Assembly (NCBI GenBank): GCA_900756945.1
Contig: CAAELZ010000064.1
Span: 1 to 50,070, forward strand
Reading direction: 5' to 3'
Length of the DNA stretch: 50,070 bases
From: an uncultured Collinsella sp.
GTDB lineage: Bacteria > Actinomycetota > Coriobacteriia > Coriobacteriales > Coriobacteriaceae
Both the position numbers and the translations under genes were made by a program. This document shows positions 38,471-46,502 of this stretch, piece after piece. Under the pieces are notes generated by a model. The model saw nothing but the letters and a program-made list of their open reading frames with translations. It ran no database searches and had not been told where the DNA came from. Each line of letters begins with the position of its first letter. The stretch's first letter is position 1.

Positions 38471-38488
38471 CTGTGCAATAGCGCACAG
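38471..38488. promoter_or_regulatory. Operator candidate of the TetR gene
   Basis: CTGTGC (38471-38476) and GCACAG (38483-38488) form a perfect dyad. A related GTGTGCAATAA lies 20 bp upstream, giving a repeated (C/G)TGTGCAATA motif. Position just before a TetR-type gene suggests autoregulation. Confidence 0.45.
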
Positions 38489-38509
38489 GCTGAGTAACAA
38501 GGAGGACGC

Positions 38510-39220
38510 TTGTCCCAGCTCGAGAAATGCGATCGCCGGTCCCTTCGCTCGCAGCGTGCCCTTCGCCAGGCACTTGCCAGCGAGCTTGCCGAAAGCGGCG
38601 ACCTTTCGCGCATTAATGTCGCGTCGCTCACCGAGCGCGCCGGCCTTACGCGTCGTACGTTCTATTCGCACTACCGCGATATCCCTGACTTTATCAATCA
38701 AATCGAGGACGGCTTGCTGGCCGAGATCCGTGAGCGCATTGAGCTCATCACCGCAGCTCGGCTGCCCGATCTTTACCGTAACATTGACGAGCTCGAGCCG
38801 GCGCCCGGTTCGGTTGAGCTGCTGCGTTATCTTGCGGCCAACCGCGACTTAATCGGTGCGCTGCTGGGTCCGGGCGGCGACCAGGCCTTCATTAAAAGGA
38901 TCATCGACACCGCGCGTGAGGCTGTGGTGCCGCGTGCGCAGACGGGCATTTTGGGCCTGGCGCTGGGCACGTTCTTTGACTACTACGTCACCTACGTCGT
39001 GAGTGCCGAGGTCGGCCTGATTCAGCGCTGGTTTGAGCGTGGGCTCACCGAATCGCCCGAGGCCATGGCGCGCATTATGACGGTGCTCGCTTTTGTGCGC
39101 CCCGGCGACCTGTATGGCCAACCCATCGATATCAACGTGCCGGAATACGGCATGAAGCTATTGAACTTGCAGCTCGAGGACGCGGCCGACACCGTCGCAA
39201 CCGTCGAGTCCAACAACTAA
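38510..39220 (+). CDS. TetR-family transcriptional regulator
   Basis: A 236-residue regulator. The N-terminal helix-turn-helix reads RALRQALASELAESGD, then INVASLTERAGLTRRTFYSHY, and the C-terminal ligand domain is all helical (TetR_C-like with LGLALGTFFDYYVTYVVS). The start is TTG 38510, well supported by AAGGAGG (38499-38505). The gene lies 11 bp upstream of the giant acyl-CoA dehydratase activase and is almost certainly cotranscribed with it, so it probably controls that operon, perhaps in response to an acyl-CoA. A dyad in the promoter region fits autoregulation. Confidence 0.9.
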   Translation: MSQLEKCDRRSLRSQRALRQALASELAESGDLSRINVASLTERAGLTRRTFYSHYRDIPDFINQIEDGLLAEIRERIELITAARLPDLYRNIDELEPAPGSVELLRYLAANRDLIGALLGPGGDQAFIKRIIDTAREAVVPRAQTGILGLALGTFFDYYVTYVVSAEVGLIQRWFERGLTESPEAMARIMTVLAFVRPGDLYGQPIDINVPEYGMKLLNLQLEDAADTVATVESNN

Positions 39221-39231
39221 GAGGAGAGACA

Positions 39232-42200
39232 ATGAGCAAACTCGTCGAGGGCATCAAGGACCGTGTGGTCGCTGCCGCACGCGAGGCCGCGCCCGCCGTG
39301 GTGGACGCTGCGCAGAAGGCCGCGACCGCTGCTGCCGAGAAAGTTGCCGAGGCTGTTGCCGATGCCAAGAACGTGGCAGGGGAGACGTTCGTCGCCGCCG
39401 AGCCCGCTGCCGCCGCTGAGTCCGTAGCCGCCGCCCACGCCCCCGAAGGCGCGATCTTCAACCCCGAGGCCGCCCGCGGCAACCTGCACCTGGGCATCGA
39501 CGTGGGCTCCACCACCGTCAAGCTCGCCGTGCTCAACGACGACAACCAAATTGTCTACGCCAAGTACCAGCGCCATCACACCGATGTCCGCGCCTGCGCC
39601 CGCGACCTGTTCGAAGGCGCCGCGACCGTGTTGCCGACGGCTCAAATGACCTGCGCCATTACCGGCTCGGGCGGCCTGCTGCTGTCCCAGTGGCTCGACC
39701 TGGAGTTTGTCCAGGAGGTCATCGCCAGCAAGCGTGCCGTCGAGACCCTCATCCCGGCCACCGATGTCGCCATCGAGCTGGGCGGCGAGGACGCCAAGAT
39801 CATCTACTTCGACAACGGCATCGAGCAGCGCATGAACGGCACCTGCGCCGGCGGCACGGGCGCGTTCATCGATCAGATGGCAACCCTGCTGCACACCGAC
39901 GCTAGCGGCCTTAATGAGCTCGCGGCCAACGCCACTACCATCTATCCCATCGCCAGCCGCTGTGGCGTATTTGCCAAGACCGACGTGCAGCCGCTGCTCA
40001 ACGAGGGCGCCCGTCCCGAGGACGTGGCCGCCTCCATCTTCCAGGCTGTCGTGACCCAGACCATCTCGGGCCTGGCGTGCGGCCGTCCCATCCGTGGCAA
40101 CGTCGCCTTCCTGGGCGGCCCGCTGCAGTACCTCTCCGAGCTGCGCCACCGCTTCTACCTCACGCTCAACCTGGACGAGGAGCACCGCATTGTGCCCCAA
40201 AACGCCCACCTGTTTGTGGCGAGCGGCGCCGCCATGGCGCACGAGTCCAACAAGCTTAGCACGTTCCCGCAGCTCATCGAGGCTATCGACAGCTTGGGTG
40301 ACACGCAGGGTGCCGAGGTCGAGCGCCTGGACCCGCTCTTTGCCACCGACGAGGACTTTGCCGAGTTCAAGGGTCGCCACGACACCGAGGTCGTCCCCAA
40401 GGGCAAGCTCGACGGCTACACCGGCCGCGTGTTCATTGGCATCGACGCCGGCTCCACCACCATGAAGGCCGCGCTCGTAGGCGAGGACGGCCAGCTGCTG
40501 CACACCTGGTATGGCAACAACAACGGTGACATCCTGGGCACGGCCAAGGTCATCATGGCCGATTTCTACAACCACATTCCCGCGGGCTGCACCATCGGCC
40601 ACGTGACCACCACGGGCTACGGCGAGGCGCTGCTCATCGAGGCCCTCAAGGCCGATTCCGGCGAGATCGAGACCGTCGCGCACCTGCGCGGCGCCAAGGC
40701 ATTCCTGCCCGGTGTCGAGTTTATCCTGGACATCGGTGGCCAGGACATGAAGTGCCTGCGCGTGAAGGACGGCGTCATCGAGCACATTATGCTCAACGAG
40801 GCCTGCTCATCGGGCTGCGGCAGCTTTATCGAGAGCTTCGCCGTGTCCATGAACATGGACGTGCGCGCGTTCGCCGATGCCGCCATCCATGCCAAGGCCC
40901 CGGTCGATTTGGGCAGTCGCTGCACGGTCTTTATGAACTCGCGCGTCAAGCAGGCGCAAAAGGAAGGTGCCACGGTGGGCGACATCGCGGCCGGCCTGTC
41001 CTATTCCGTCATCAAGAATGCCCTGTTCAAGGTCATTAAGCTGCGCGACCCCAAGGAGATCGGCAGCCAGGTGATCGTTCAGGGCGGCACCTTTATGTCC
41101 GACGCCACGTTGCGCGCGTTTGAGCAGCTCACCGGCGTTCATGCCGTGCGTCCCGACATCGCCGGCTGCATGGGCGCCTATGGTGCGGCCCTGCTCGCCC
41201 GCGATCGCGCCGGCGCCGACGGCACCTCGACCATCCTTTCGGCCGAGGACATCGCGCACCTCACCGTGACGCAAAAGCATGTCCGCTGCGGCCGCTGCTC
41301 CAACAACTGCCAGCTCACCGTCAACGACTTTGGCGGCGGCAGGCGCTTCATTACCGGTAACCGCTGCGAGAAGGGTGCCGGCCACAAAAAGCAAAAGACC
41401 GAGGCGCCCAACCTCTTCAAAAAGAAGAACGATCTGCTCTTTAACCGCGAGGTGCTGAGCCCCGACGAGGCCCCGCGCGGCACCGTCGGCATCCCGCGCG
41501 CGCTCAACATGTACGAGAACTACCCCTTCTGGCACGCGTTCTTTACGCGCTTGGGCTTTAGCGTGCAGCTGTCCGACCAGTCGAGCAAAAAGACCTACCA
41601 GGCGGGCATCGAGTCCATGCCGTCCGAGAGCGTGTGCTATCCGGCCAAGATGAGCCACGGCCACGTGATGAACCTTATCGACCGTGACGTCGACTTTATC
41701 TGGATGCCGTGCGTGCGCTGGGAGCGCAAGGAGGACCCGACGGCCGGTAACTGCTACAACTGCCCCATCGTCATGAGCTACCCCACGGCGTTGGCGCTCA
41801 ATATCGATGAGATTCGCGAGCAGAATATCGAGTTCCTGTACCCGTTTGTGCCCTATCATGACAAGACCGAGCTCAAGCGCCGTCTGTACCAGGTGCTCGC
41901 CGTCGACCGTGTGGCCGATGCGCAAGCCGGTCGCGGTCGCGTGCGTGGGCCCAAGATCACGCGTTCCGAGGTCGATGCCGCCGTCAACGCCGCCTTTGAG
42001 GCCGATGCGCGTTTCCACGAGGACATCCAGACCATGGGCGAGGAGGCTCTTAAGTGGGTCGAGGACCACGGCGGTCACGGCATCGTGCTCGCCGGTCGTC
42101 CCTACCATAACGACCCCGAGATCAACCACGCCCTGCCCGAGCTTATCTCGAGCTTTGGCTTTGCGGTCTTTACCGAGGATTCGCTCGCGCATCTGGTAAA

Positions 42201-44013
42201 GCCCGAGCGTCCGATTCGCGTCGTCGACCAGTGGATGTACCACAGCCGCCTCTACGCCGTCGCCCGTTTTGTGACCATGCGCAACGATCTGGACCTGATC
42301 CAGCTCAATTCCTTCGGCTGCGGCCTGGACGCTCTGACCACCGATCAGGTGCAGGAGATCCTGGAGGCCAGCGGCAAGATTTACACCGTGCTCAAGATCG
42401 ACGAGGTTTCGAACCTGGGTGCCGCGCGCATCCGCATCCGCTCGCTCATGGCCGCGCTTAAGGACCAGGAGGCCGAACGTCTGGCCGAGGCAACCGCCGC
42501 GGGCGAGGCTTACGAGCAGGGCGATGCCGCGCCGGTGGCGCCTTCCACGGATGCTCCCGCGTTTGCGAGCCGCAAGTACACGTTCGAGGCGCAACGTGAG
42601 AGCGCCTCGACCGCGTGGCCCAAGGTGCCCTTTACCGAGCAGATGCGCGACGAGGGCTACACCATCCTGTGCCCGCAGATGGCACCGATCCACTTTGACC
42701 TGGTCAAAGAGGTGTTCCGCGGTGCCGGCTATAACCTGGAGTTGCTGCCCTCGACCGATCACGACGCCGTCGAGGCGGGTCTGCGCTACGTGAACAACGA
42801 CATCTGCTACCCGTCGATCCTGGTGACGGGCCAGATTATGGAAGCGATCGAGAGCGGTCGGTACGACCTGTCCAAGACGGCCGTGGTCATCAGCCAGACC
42901 GGCGGCGGCTGCCGTGCTACCAACTACATCGCGCTCATCCGCAAGGCCCTGCGCGAGAGCGGTCACCCCGAGATCCCCGTGATCTCGCTTTCGGCCGTGG
43001 CGCTTGGCGAGGACAACCCCGGCTTCAAGCTGACGCCGGCGCTGCTTAAGCAGGCAGTCTACGCGGTGCTCTTTGGCGACGTGATGATGCAGATGCTCTA
43101 CCGCTGCCGCCCGTACGAGGCCACGCCCGGTGCCGCCAACGCGCTCTATGAAGAGTACATGGCGCGCGCTCGCAAGCTGGCACCCAAGTTCAACAGGCAT
43201 AACTACACCAAGCTGTGCCGCGAGGCCATCCGCGCGTTCGACACCATGCCGCTTGTGGGCGAGGGCACCAAGCCGCGCGTGGGCGTGGTCGGTGAGATCC
43301 TGGTCAAGTTCCACCCCACAGCCAATAACCACGTGGTCGATGTCATCGAGCGCGAGGGGTGCGAGGCCGTGGTACCGGGCCTGCTCGACTTCTTCCTGTA
43401 CTCCATGAGCAACGCCGAGCTGCAGAAGGACGAGTTGGGAAGCTCTGCCACTACGCGCGCGGGCATGCAAGCGCTTATTAAGCTCGTGGACTGGATGCGT
43501 ACGCCGGTGGAGGAGATGCTCGAGAAGTCCCGCCGCTTTGAGGCGCCCGAGCGCATCGGCACCATGGCCGACAAGGCCCGTACGGTACTTTCGGTGTGCA
43601 ACAACATGGGCGAGGGCTGGTTGCTCACGGCCGAGATGCTCGACCTGATCGACCATGGTGCGCCCAACATCATCTGCACGCAGCCCTTTGCGTGCCTGCC
43701 CAACCACGTGGTGGGTAAGGCTGTGATCAAGGAACTGCGCCGTCAGCACCCCGAGAGCAACATTGTCGCGGTGGACTACGACCCCGGTGCGTCCGAGGTC
43801 AACCAGCTCAACCGCATTAAGCTCATGATCAGCGTGGCCAAGGAAAACATGCGCGCCGGCAAGGGCTTTAAGCTCGAGAAGGTGGCACCGCTCGCGATGG
43901 ACGAGGTTACCGGCCAGATGCGTGCCCACGATGGCTGCGTGAGCTGCGGACCGGCCAGCGAGGAGGCCGTGGCATCGGTCGCCGAGCGCCTGGGACGCGG
44001 CATTAAGAAGTAA
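39232..44013 (+). CDS. Large acyl-CoA dehydratase activase (tandem BadF/BadG/HgdC domains plus HgdB-like region)
   Basis: A 1593-residue fusion. After an Ala-rich N-terminal helix region (1-80) come two ASKHA ATPase domains of the 2-hydroxyglutaryl-CoA dehydratase activator type, starting at GIDVGSTT (~86) and GIDAGSTT (~402). Each keeps two cluster cysteines 39 residues apart (C205/C244 and C525/C564), the spacing of the [4Fe-4S] ligands in HgdC. A Cys cluster follows at ~686-706 (CGRCSNNCQL), then a DUF2229-like region. The C-terminal HgdB-like part has NNDICYPS and QTGGGCRATNYI. Such proteins use ATP to drive low-potential electron transfer to 2-hydroxyacyl-CoA dehydratase-like targets. 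The substrate is unknown. AGGAGAG precedes the ATG, and a perfect 15-bp terminator follows. Confidence 0.92.
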   Translation: MSKLVEGIKDRVVAAAREAAPAVVDAAQKAATAAAEKVAEAVADAKNVAGETFVAAEPAAAAESVAAAHAPEGAIFNPEAARGNLHLGIDVGSTTVKLAVLNDDNQIVYAKYQRHHTDVRACARDLFEGAATVLPTAQMTCAITGSGGLLLSQWLDLEFVQEVIASKRAVETLIPATDVAIELGGEDAKIIYFDNGIEQRMNGTCAGGTGAFIDQMATLLHTDASGLNELAANATTIYPIASRCGVFAKTDVQPLLNEGARPEDVAASIFQAVVTQTISGLACGRPIRGNVAFLGGPLQYLSELRHRFYLTLNLDEEHRIVPQNAHLFVASGAAMAHESNKLSTFPQLIEAIDSLGDTQGAEVERLDPLFATDEDFAEFKGRHDTEVVPKGKLDGYTGRVFIGIDAGSTTMKAALVGEDGQLLHTWYGNNNGDILGTAKVIMADFYNHIPAGCTIGHVTTTGYGEALLIEALKADSGEIETVAHLRGAKAFLPGVEFILDIGGQDMKCLRVKDGVIEHIMLNEACSSGCGSFIESFAVSMNMDVRAFADAAIHAKAPVDLGSRCTVFMNSRVKQAQKEGATVGDIAAGLSYSVIKNALFKVIKLRDPKEIGSQVIVQGGTFMSDATLRAFEQLTGVHAVRPDIAGCMGAYGAALLARDRAGADGTSTILSAEDIAHLTVTQKHVRCGRCSNNCQLTVNDFGGGRRFITGNRCEKGAGHKKQKTEAPNLFKKKNDLLFNREVLSPDEAPRGTVGIPRALNMYENYPFWHAFFTRLGFSVQLSDQSSKKTYQAGIESMPSESVCYPAKMSHGHVMNLIDRDVDFIWMPCVRWERKEDPTAGNCYNCPIVMSYPTALALNIDEIREQNIEFLYPFVPYHDKTELKRRLYQVLAVDRVADAQAGRGRVRGPKITRSEVDAAVNAAFEADARFHEDIQTMGEEALKWVEDHGGHGIVLAGRPYHNDPEINHALPELISSFGFAVFTEDSLAHLVKPERPIRVVDQWMYHSRLYAVARFVTMRNDLDLIQLNSFGCGLDALTTDQVQEILEASGKIYTVLKIDEVSNLGAARIRIRSLMAALKDQEAERLAEATAAGEAYEQGDAAPVAPSTDAPAFASRKYTFEAQRESASTAWPKVPFTEQMRDEGYTILCPQMAPIHFDLVKEVFRGAGYNLELLPSTDHDAVEAGLRYVNNDICYPSILVTGQIMEAIESGRYDLSKTAVVISQTGGGCRATNYIALIRKALRESGHPEIPVISLSAVALGEDNPGFKLTPALLKQAVYAVLFGDVMMQMLYRCRPYEATPGAANALYEEYMARARKLAPKFNRHNYTKLCREAIRAFDTMPLVGEGTKPRVGVVGEILVKFHPTANNHVVDVIEREGCEAVVPGLLDFFLYSMSNAELQKDELGSSATTRAGMQALIKLVDWMRTPVEEMLEKSRRFEAPERIGTMADKARTVLSVCNNMGEGWLLTAEMLDLIDHGAPNIICTQPFACLPNHVVGKAVIKELRRQHPESNIVAVDYDPGASEVNQLNRIKLMISVAKENMRAGKGFKLEKVAPLAMDEVTGQMRAHDGCVSCGPASEEAVASVAERLGRGIKK

Positions 44014-44041
44014 CATGTCCGCTTTGGGCTAGCTATGAGAC

Positions 44042-44078
44042 AAACGGGTGGTAGCCATGCCGGCTACCACCCGTTTTT
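44042..44078 (+). terminator. Strong terminator of the activase operon
   Basis: AAACGGGTGGTAGCC (44042-44056) and GGCTACCACCCGTTT (44062-44076) are perfect 15-bp arms with a 5-base loop, followed by TT. Confidence 0.92.
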
Positions 44079-44130
44079 ACTAGACATCTGTTGCGTAAAT
44101 GGTGTTGCAGGCGCTTTCAGCGGACTCGGA

Positions 44131-44261
44131 TTTCGGAAGTATGCGGCATAATTTGAATAGGCCGAGCACACTGGATATGTCCAAGCTCTGTACCTGCGGT
44201 TTTATTGGCGAAAAACCGGGGTATGCTCGAGAGTTCCGGAATTTGCCGCATACTTCCGAAA
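44131..44261. repeat. Palindrome with 18-bp arms and 95-base loop
   Basis: TTTCGGAAGTATGCGGCA (44131-44148) and TGCCGCATACTTCCGAAA (44244-44261) are exactly complementary. Inside, CGAGCA (44163-44168) and TGCTCG also pair. It fills most of the 44079-44494 gap, which otherwise holds no recognisable gene. Confidence 0.75.
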
Positions 44262-44494
44262 ACAATGCCTCGGTGGCGCCAAAAATAGCCTCCGGAACCC
44301 TGAGATAATGAACATATGTAGCCGTTCGCCGCAAATTACCGTCCGTTCATGGAACCTATCTCCAACGAGTTGTAACCATATGGTTTGATGTTGGAAACAT
44401 ATGATTGCCGGCAGGCCGTAGGTGACGTTTGCCCTGATATCGGAGGTACCAAGTATGTTTCGTGCTCCGTTAAACAAGTATCGGGCTGGCTAAC

Positions 44495-44944
44495 ATGAGC
44501 CGCCGTTTTGTCTCGATAACCCTTGCAGTGGTTTGCCTGGCAGTGCTTCTGGGCGCTGCAGGGCAGTTTGCTATAAATCGAGAAACATCCTATATGCAGG
44601 AATGCGTTTCCGAAGGCTTTGACATTGACGGTTACTATCGGGATGACAAAACGAGTCGGGAAACCCTGGCTTTTCTTGAGGAGGACAACTGTCGATGGCA
44701 GCTGGTCGACCAAGACGGAATCTGCACAGACGGGCAGTTTAAGCGTACGGATGACCCCAACATCCTGATATTAAAGAAGGAAAACGGTGAAGAATTCGGT
44801 ACGGTCCACGTGGCGTATATTTCGCGTCGACGCGATCAGGGTTGGCTCTACCTATTTAGAGATACCAAGATGACCCGCTTTAATCTGGTGAGCACTTATC
44901 CGGCGTTTATGGTGGAGTCCGGCGATGTCGATGTGGAAAGTTGA
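44495..44944 (+). CDS. Hypothetical membrane-anchored secreted protein
   Basis: A 149-residue protein with an uncleaved or cleavable N-terminal hydrophobic segment (residues ~5-24, VSITLAVVCLAVLLGAAGQF). A hydrophilic extracytoplasmic domain follows, likely beta-rich, with GFDIDGYYRDD, CRWQLVDQDG and GWLYLFRDTKMTRF. There is no lipobox. No family is recognised; small single-domain secreted proteins of this size are common in Coriobacteria. The codon use and upstream region are AT-richer than the neighbours. No clear ribosome-binding site is seen before ATG 44495. The gene ends at a good terminator. Confidence 0.65.
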   Translation: MSRRFVSITLAVVCLAVLLGAAGQFAINRETSYMQECVSEGFDIDGYYRDDKTSRETLAFLEEDNCRWQLVDQDGICTDGQFKRTDDPNILILKKENGEEFGTVHVAYISRRRDQGWLYLFRDTKMTRFNLVSTYPAFMVESGDVDVES

Positions 44945-44964
44945 TTTACGGCAATAAAGCAGCG

Positions 44965-45001
44965 AGCGGGGGCGCGGTCATGAACTACGCCCCCGCTTTT
45001 T
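44965..45001 (+). terminator. Intrinsic terminator after the secreted protein gene
   Basis: AGCGGGGGCG (44965-44974) and CGCCCCCGCT (44988-44997) form perfect 10-bp arms, followed by TTTTT. Confidence 0.88.
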
Positions 45002-45055
45002 GCTCGTATTCGTGTCGCGTCTGCGCCTCGTCGTGACTTGCGCCTACGCCCTGCG

Positions 45056-46195
45056 TTACCTCACATCAAACTCAACGCGATCGAGTTCGGGTACGTTGAG
45101 GTCGATGAGCTTGCGGGCAGCGCGACGGTCGTGCTCCCCGAGCGCCTCGCTTGTCGTCACATGGGCGACAATCTCGCGCTCGACGACGCCCTCCTCGTCG
45201 CCCTCGGTAGCCGAGGTCTCGACAGCGACGGTGTAATCTTTAAAACTCGGCAGCACCGCGGCAAGTTCGCGCGTGGTTTTGGTGACGCCGTAGCCGTCTT
45301 GCACGCCGGCCTGCGCCGAGCCAATAGACCCCGCCGTCATAATAATGCAGGGGATGGCAAAGATCACCGTGCCCACGATGATGCGGCGGCGCACTTTGCG
45401 TGACAGCTCGTCGACCTCGGCATTTTCCTCGGCGGTCACAATGCCGTCGCCGTTGAGGTCACGCTTGAGCGGTACACGCAAAAGAAGCAATACGGCTTCG
45501 GCCGCCAGCGCGATAAAGACGACGTTGATGCCAAACTCGTAGAGGGCCGAGAGGAACAGCGACCCGCTCGCGATGGCGATGCCATAGCCCGCCGCGCACA
45601 GGGGCGGCATGAGCGCGGTCGCCACGGCTACGCCGGCGATGAGCGTTGCGGGCTCCTGGTCGCGTGAGTTGCCCAGCCCGCCCGCAAAGCCGCCGGCGAG
45701 CGCGACAGCGAGGTCCCACACGGTGGGCGTTGAGTTGTCGATAATGGCGGCCGTGGTGGTGCCAAGGGGCGAGAGCTTAAAGTACAGTGTGGACGTTACC
45801 AGGCAAAAGGCCATTTGCAGCGCCAGGCCCGCGACGGCCTCGACGGTGATCTCGCGGTCGAGCGTGGCAATGCCGTATGCCATGGCAAGGACCGAGCCCA
45901 TGAGTGGGCAGATGAGCATGGCGCCCACGATGGCGATGTCCGAGTCGATATCGAGGCCGATGCTTGCGATGAGCATGGCGATGATGAGGATGCACAGGTG
46001 AGAGCCGGTCAGGCGTGCCCCGTTTACAAAGCGCTTGCGAATCACGTGGTAGGGCGCGCGACCCTCGCGAATATTGAACGCTTGCTTTAGGAAGCGGGTG
46101 GCGTTCTCCATGGCCTCGCTATGGGCGGGGCGGATGCCGTGGCGCCGGTGATGGCGTTCGCGTAGTCGCTTGATCTGTTGTTTGTCGAGTTCCAT
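45056..46195 (-). CDS. DUF389 membrane protein with an EF-hand-like loop
   Basis: A 379-residue integral membrane protein of the DUF389 family. Conserved stretches include IVGAMLICPLMGSVLAMAYG and ATLIAGVAVATALMPPLCAAG, and there are about seven helices. Between the fifth and sixth helices, residues 246-257 read DLNGDGIVTAEE, matching the 12-residue calcium-binding EF-hand loop (Asp at 1, Asn at 3, Asp at 5, Gly at 6, Glu at 12). A C-terminal domain (~320-379) lies outside the membrane. The start was set at 46195 (MELDKQQIKRLRERHH) with GAGGTGG upstream; frame extends upstream but lacks sense. The function of DUF389 proteins is unknown. The 307-bp gap to the next gene carries two TTCAAAAAC direct repeats (46402, 46441). 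Confidence 0.85.
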   Translation of the reverse strand: MELDKQQIKRLRERHHRRHGIRPAHSEAMENATRFLKQAFNIREGRAPYHVIRKRFVNGARLTGSHLCILIIAMLIASIGLDIDSDIAIVGAMLICPLMGSVLAMAYGIATLDREITVEAVAGLALQMAFCLVTSTLYFKLSPLGTTTAAIIDNSTPTVWDLAVALAGGFAGGLGNSRDQEPATLIAGVAVATALMPPLCAAGYGIAIASGSLFLSALYEFGINVVFIALAAEAVLLLLRVPLKRDLNGDGIVTAEENAEVDELSRKVRRRIIVGTVIFAIPCIIMTAGSIGSAQAGVQDGYGVTKTTRELAAVLPSFKDYTVAVETSATEGDEEGVVEREIVAHVTTSEALGEHDRRAARKLIDLNVPELDRVEFDVR

Positions 46196-46502
46196 GTCCA
46201 CCTCGTTCTGGCACGGGCCGCGCAACGCGCCCGTTGTCCTAACTCTACACCGTGGCGGGCGGGGTGTCTGTTGGATGCGGGATCCGATAGGGCGGATGAC
46301 GCGGGAGCAAATGCAAATCACAGGCTCAATTCGATCCCGCAAGAATATGATGCACCAGCTCCTACATATGTGACGAAATTGTGAAGCACGAGAGCGCGAA
46401 TTTCAAAAACTCCGCCGGTGACCAATGTTGCGCAACAGAATTCAAAAACCGGCACCTACAGTTTGAAGCGTATGGATACATCCGTGTCAAAGGGAGAAAG
46501 CC

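Noticed and set aside
40807..44016. A 1069-codon open frame on the minus strand opposite the activase gene, and a 522-codon one at 39217-40785
   Set aside because: They mirror the high-GC codon structure of the plus-strand gene, lack family motifs and ribosome-binding sites, and the plus-strand frame has clear conserved domains throughout.
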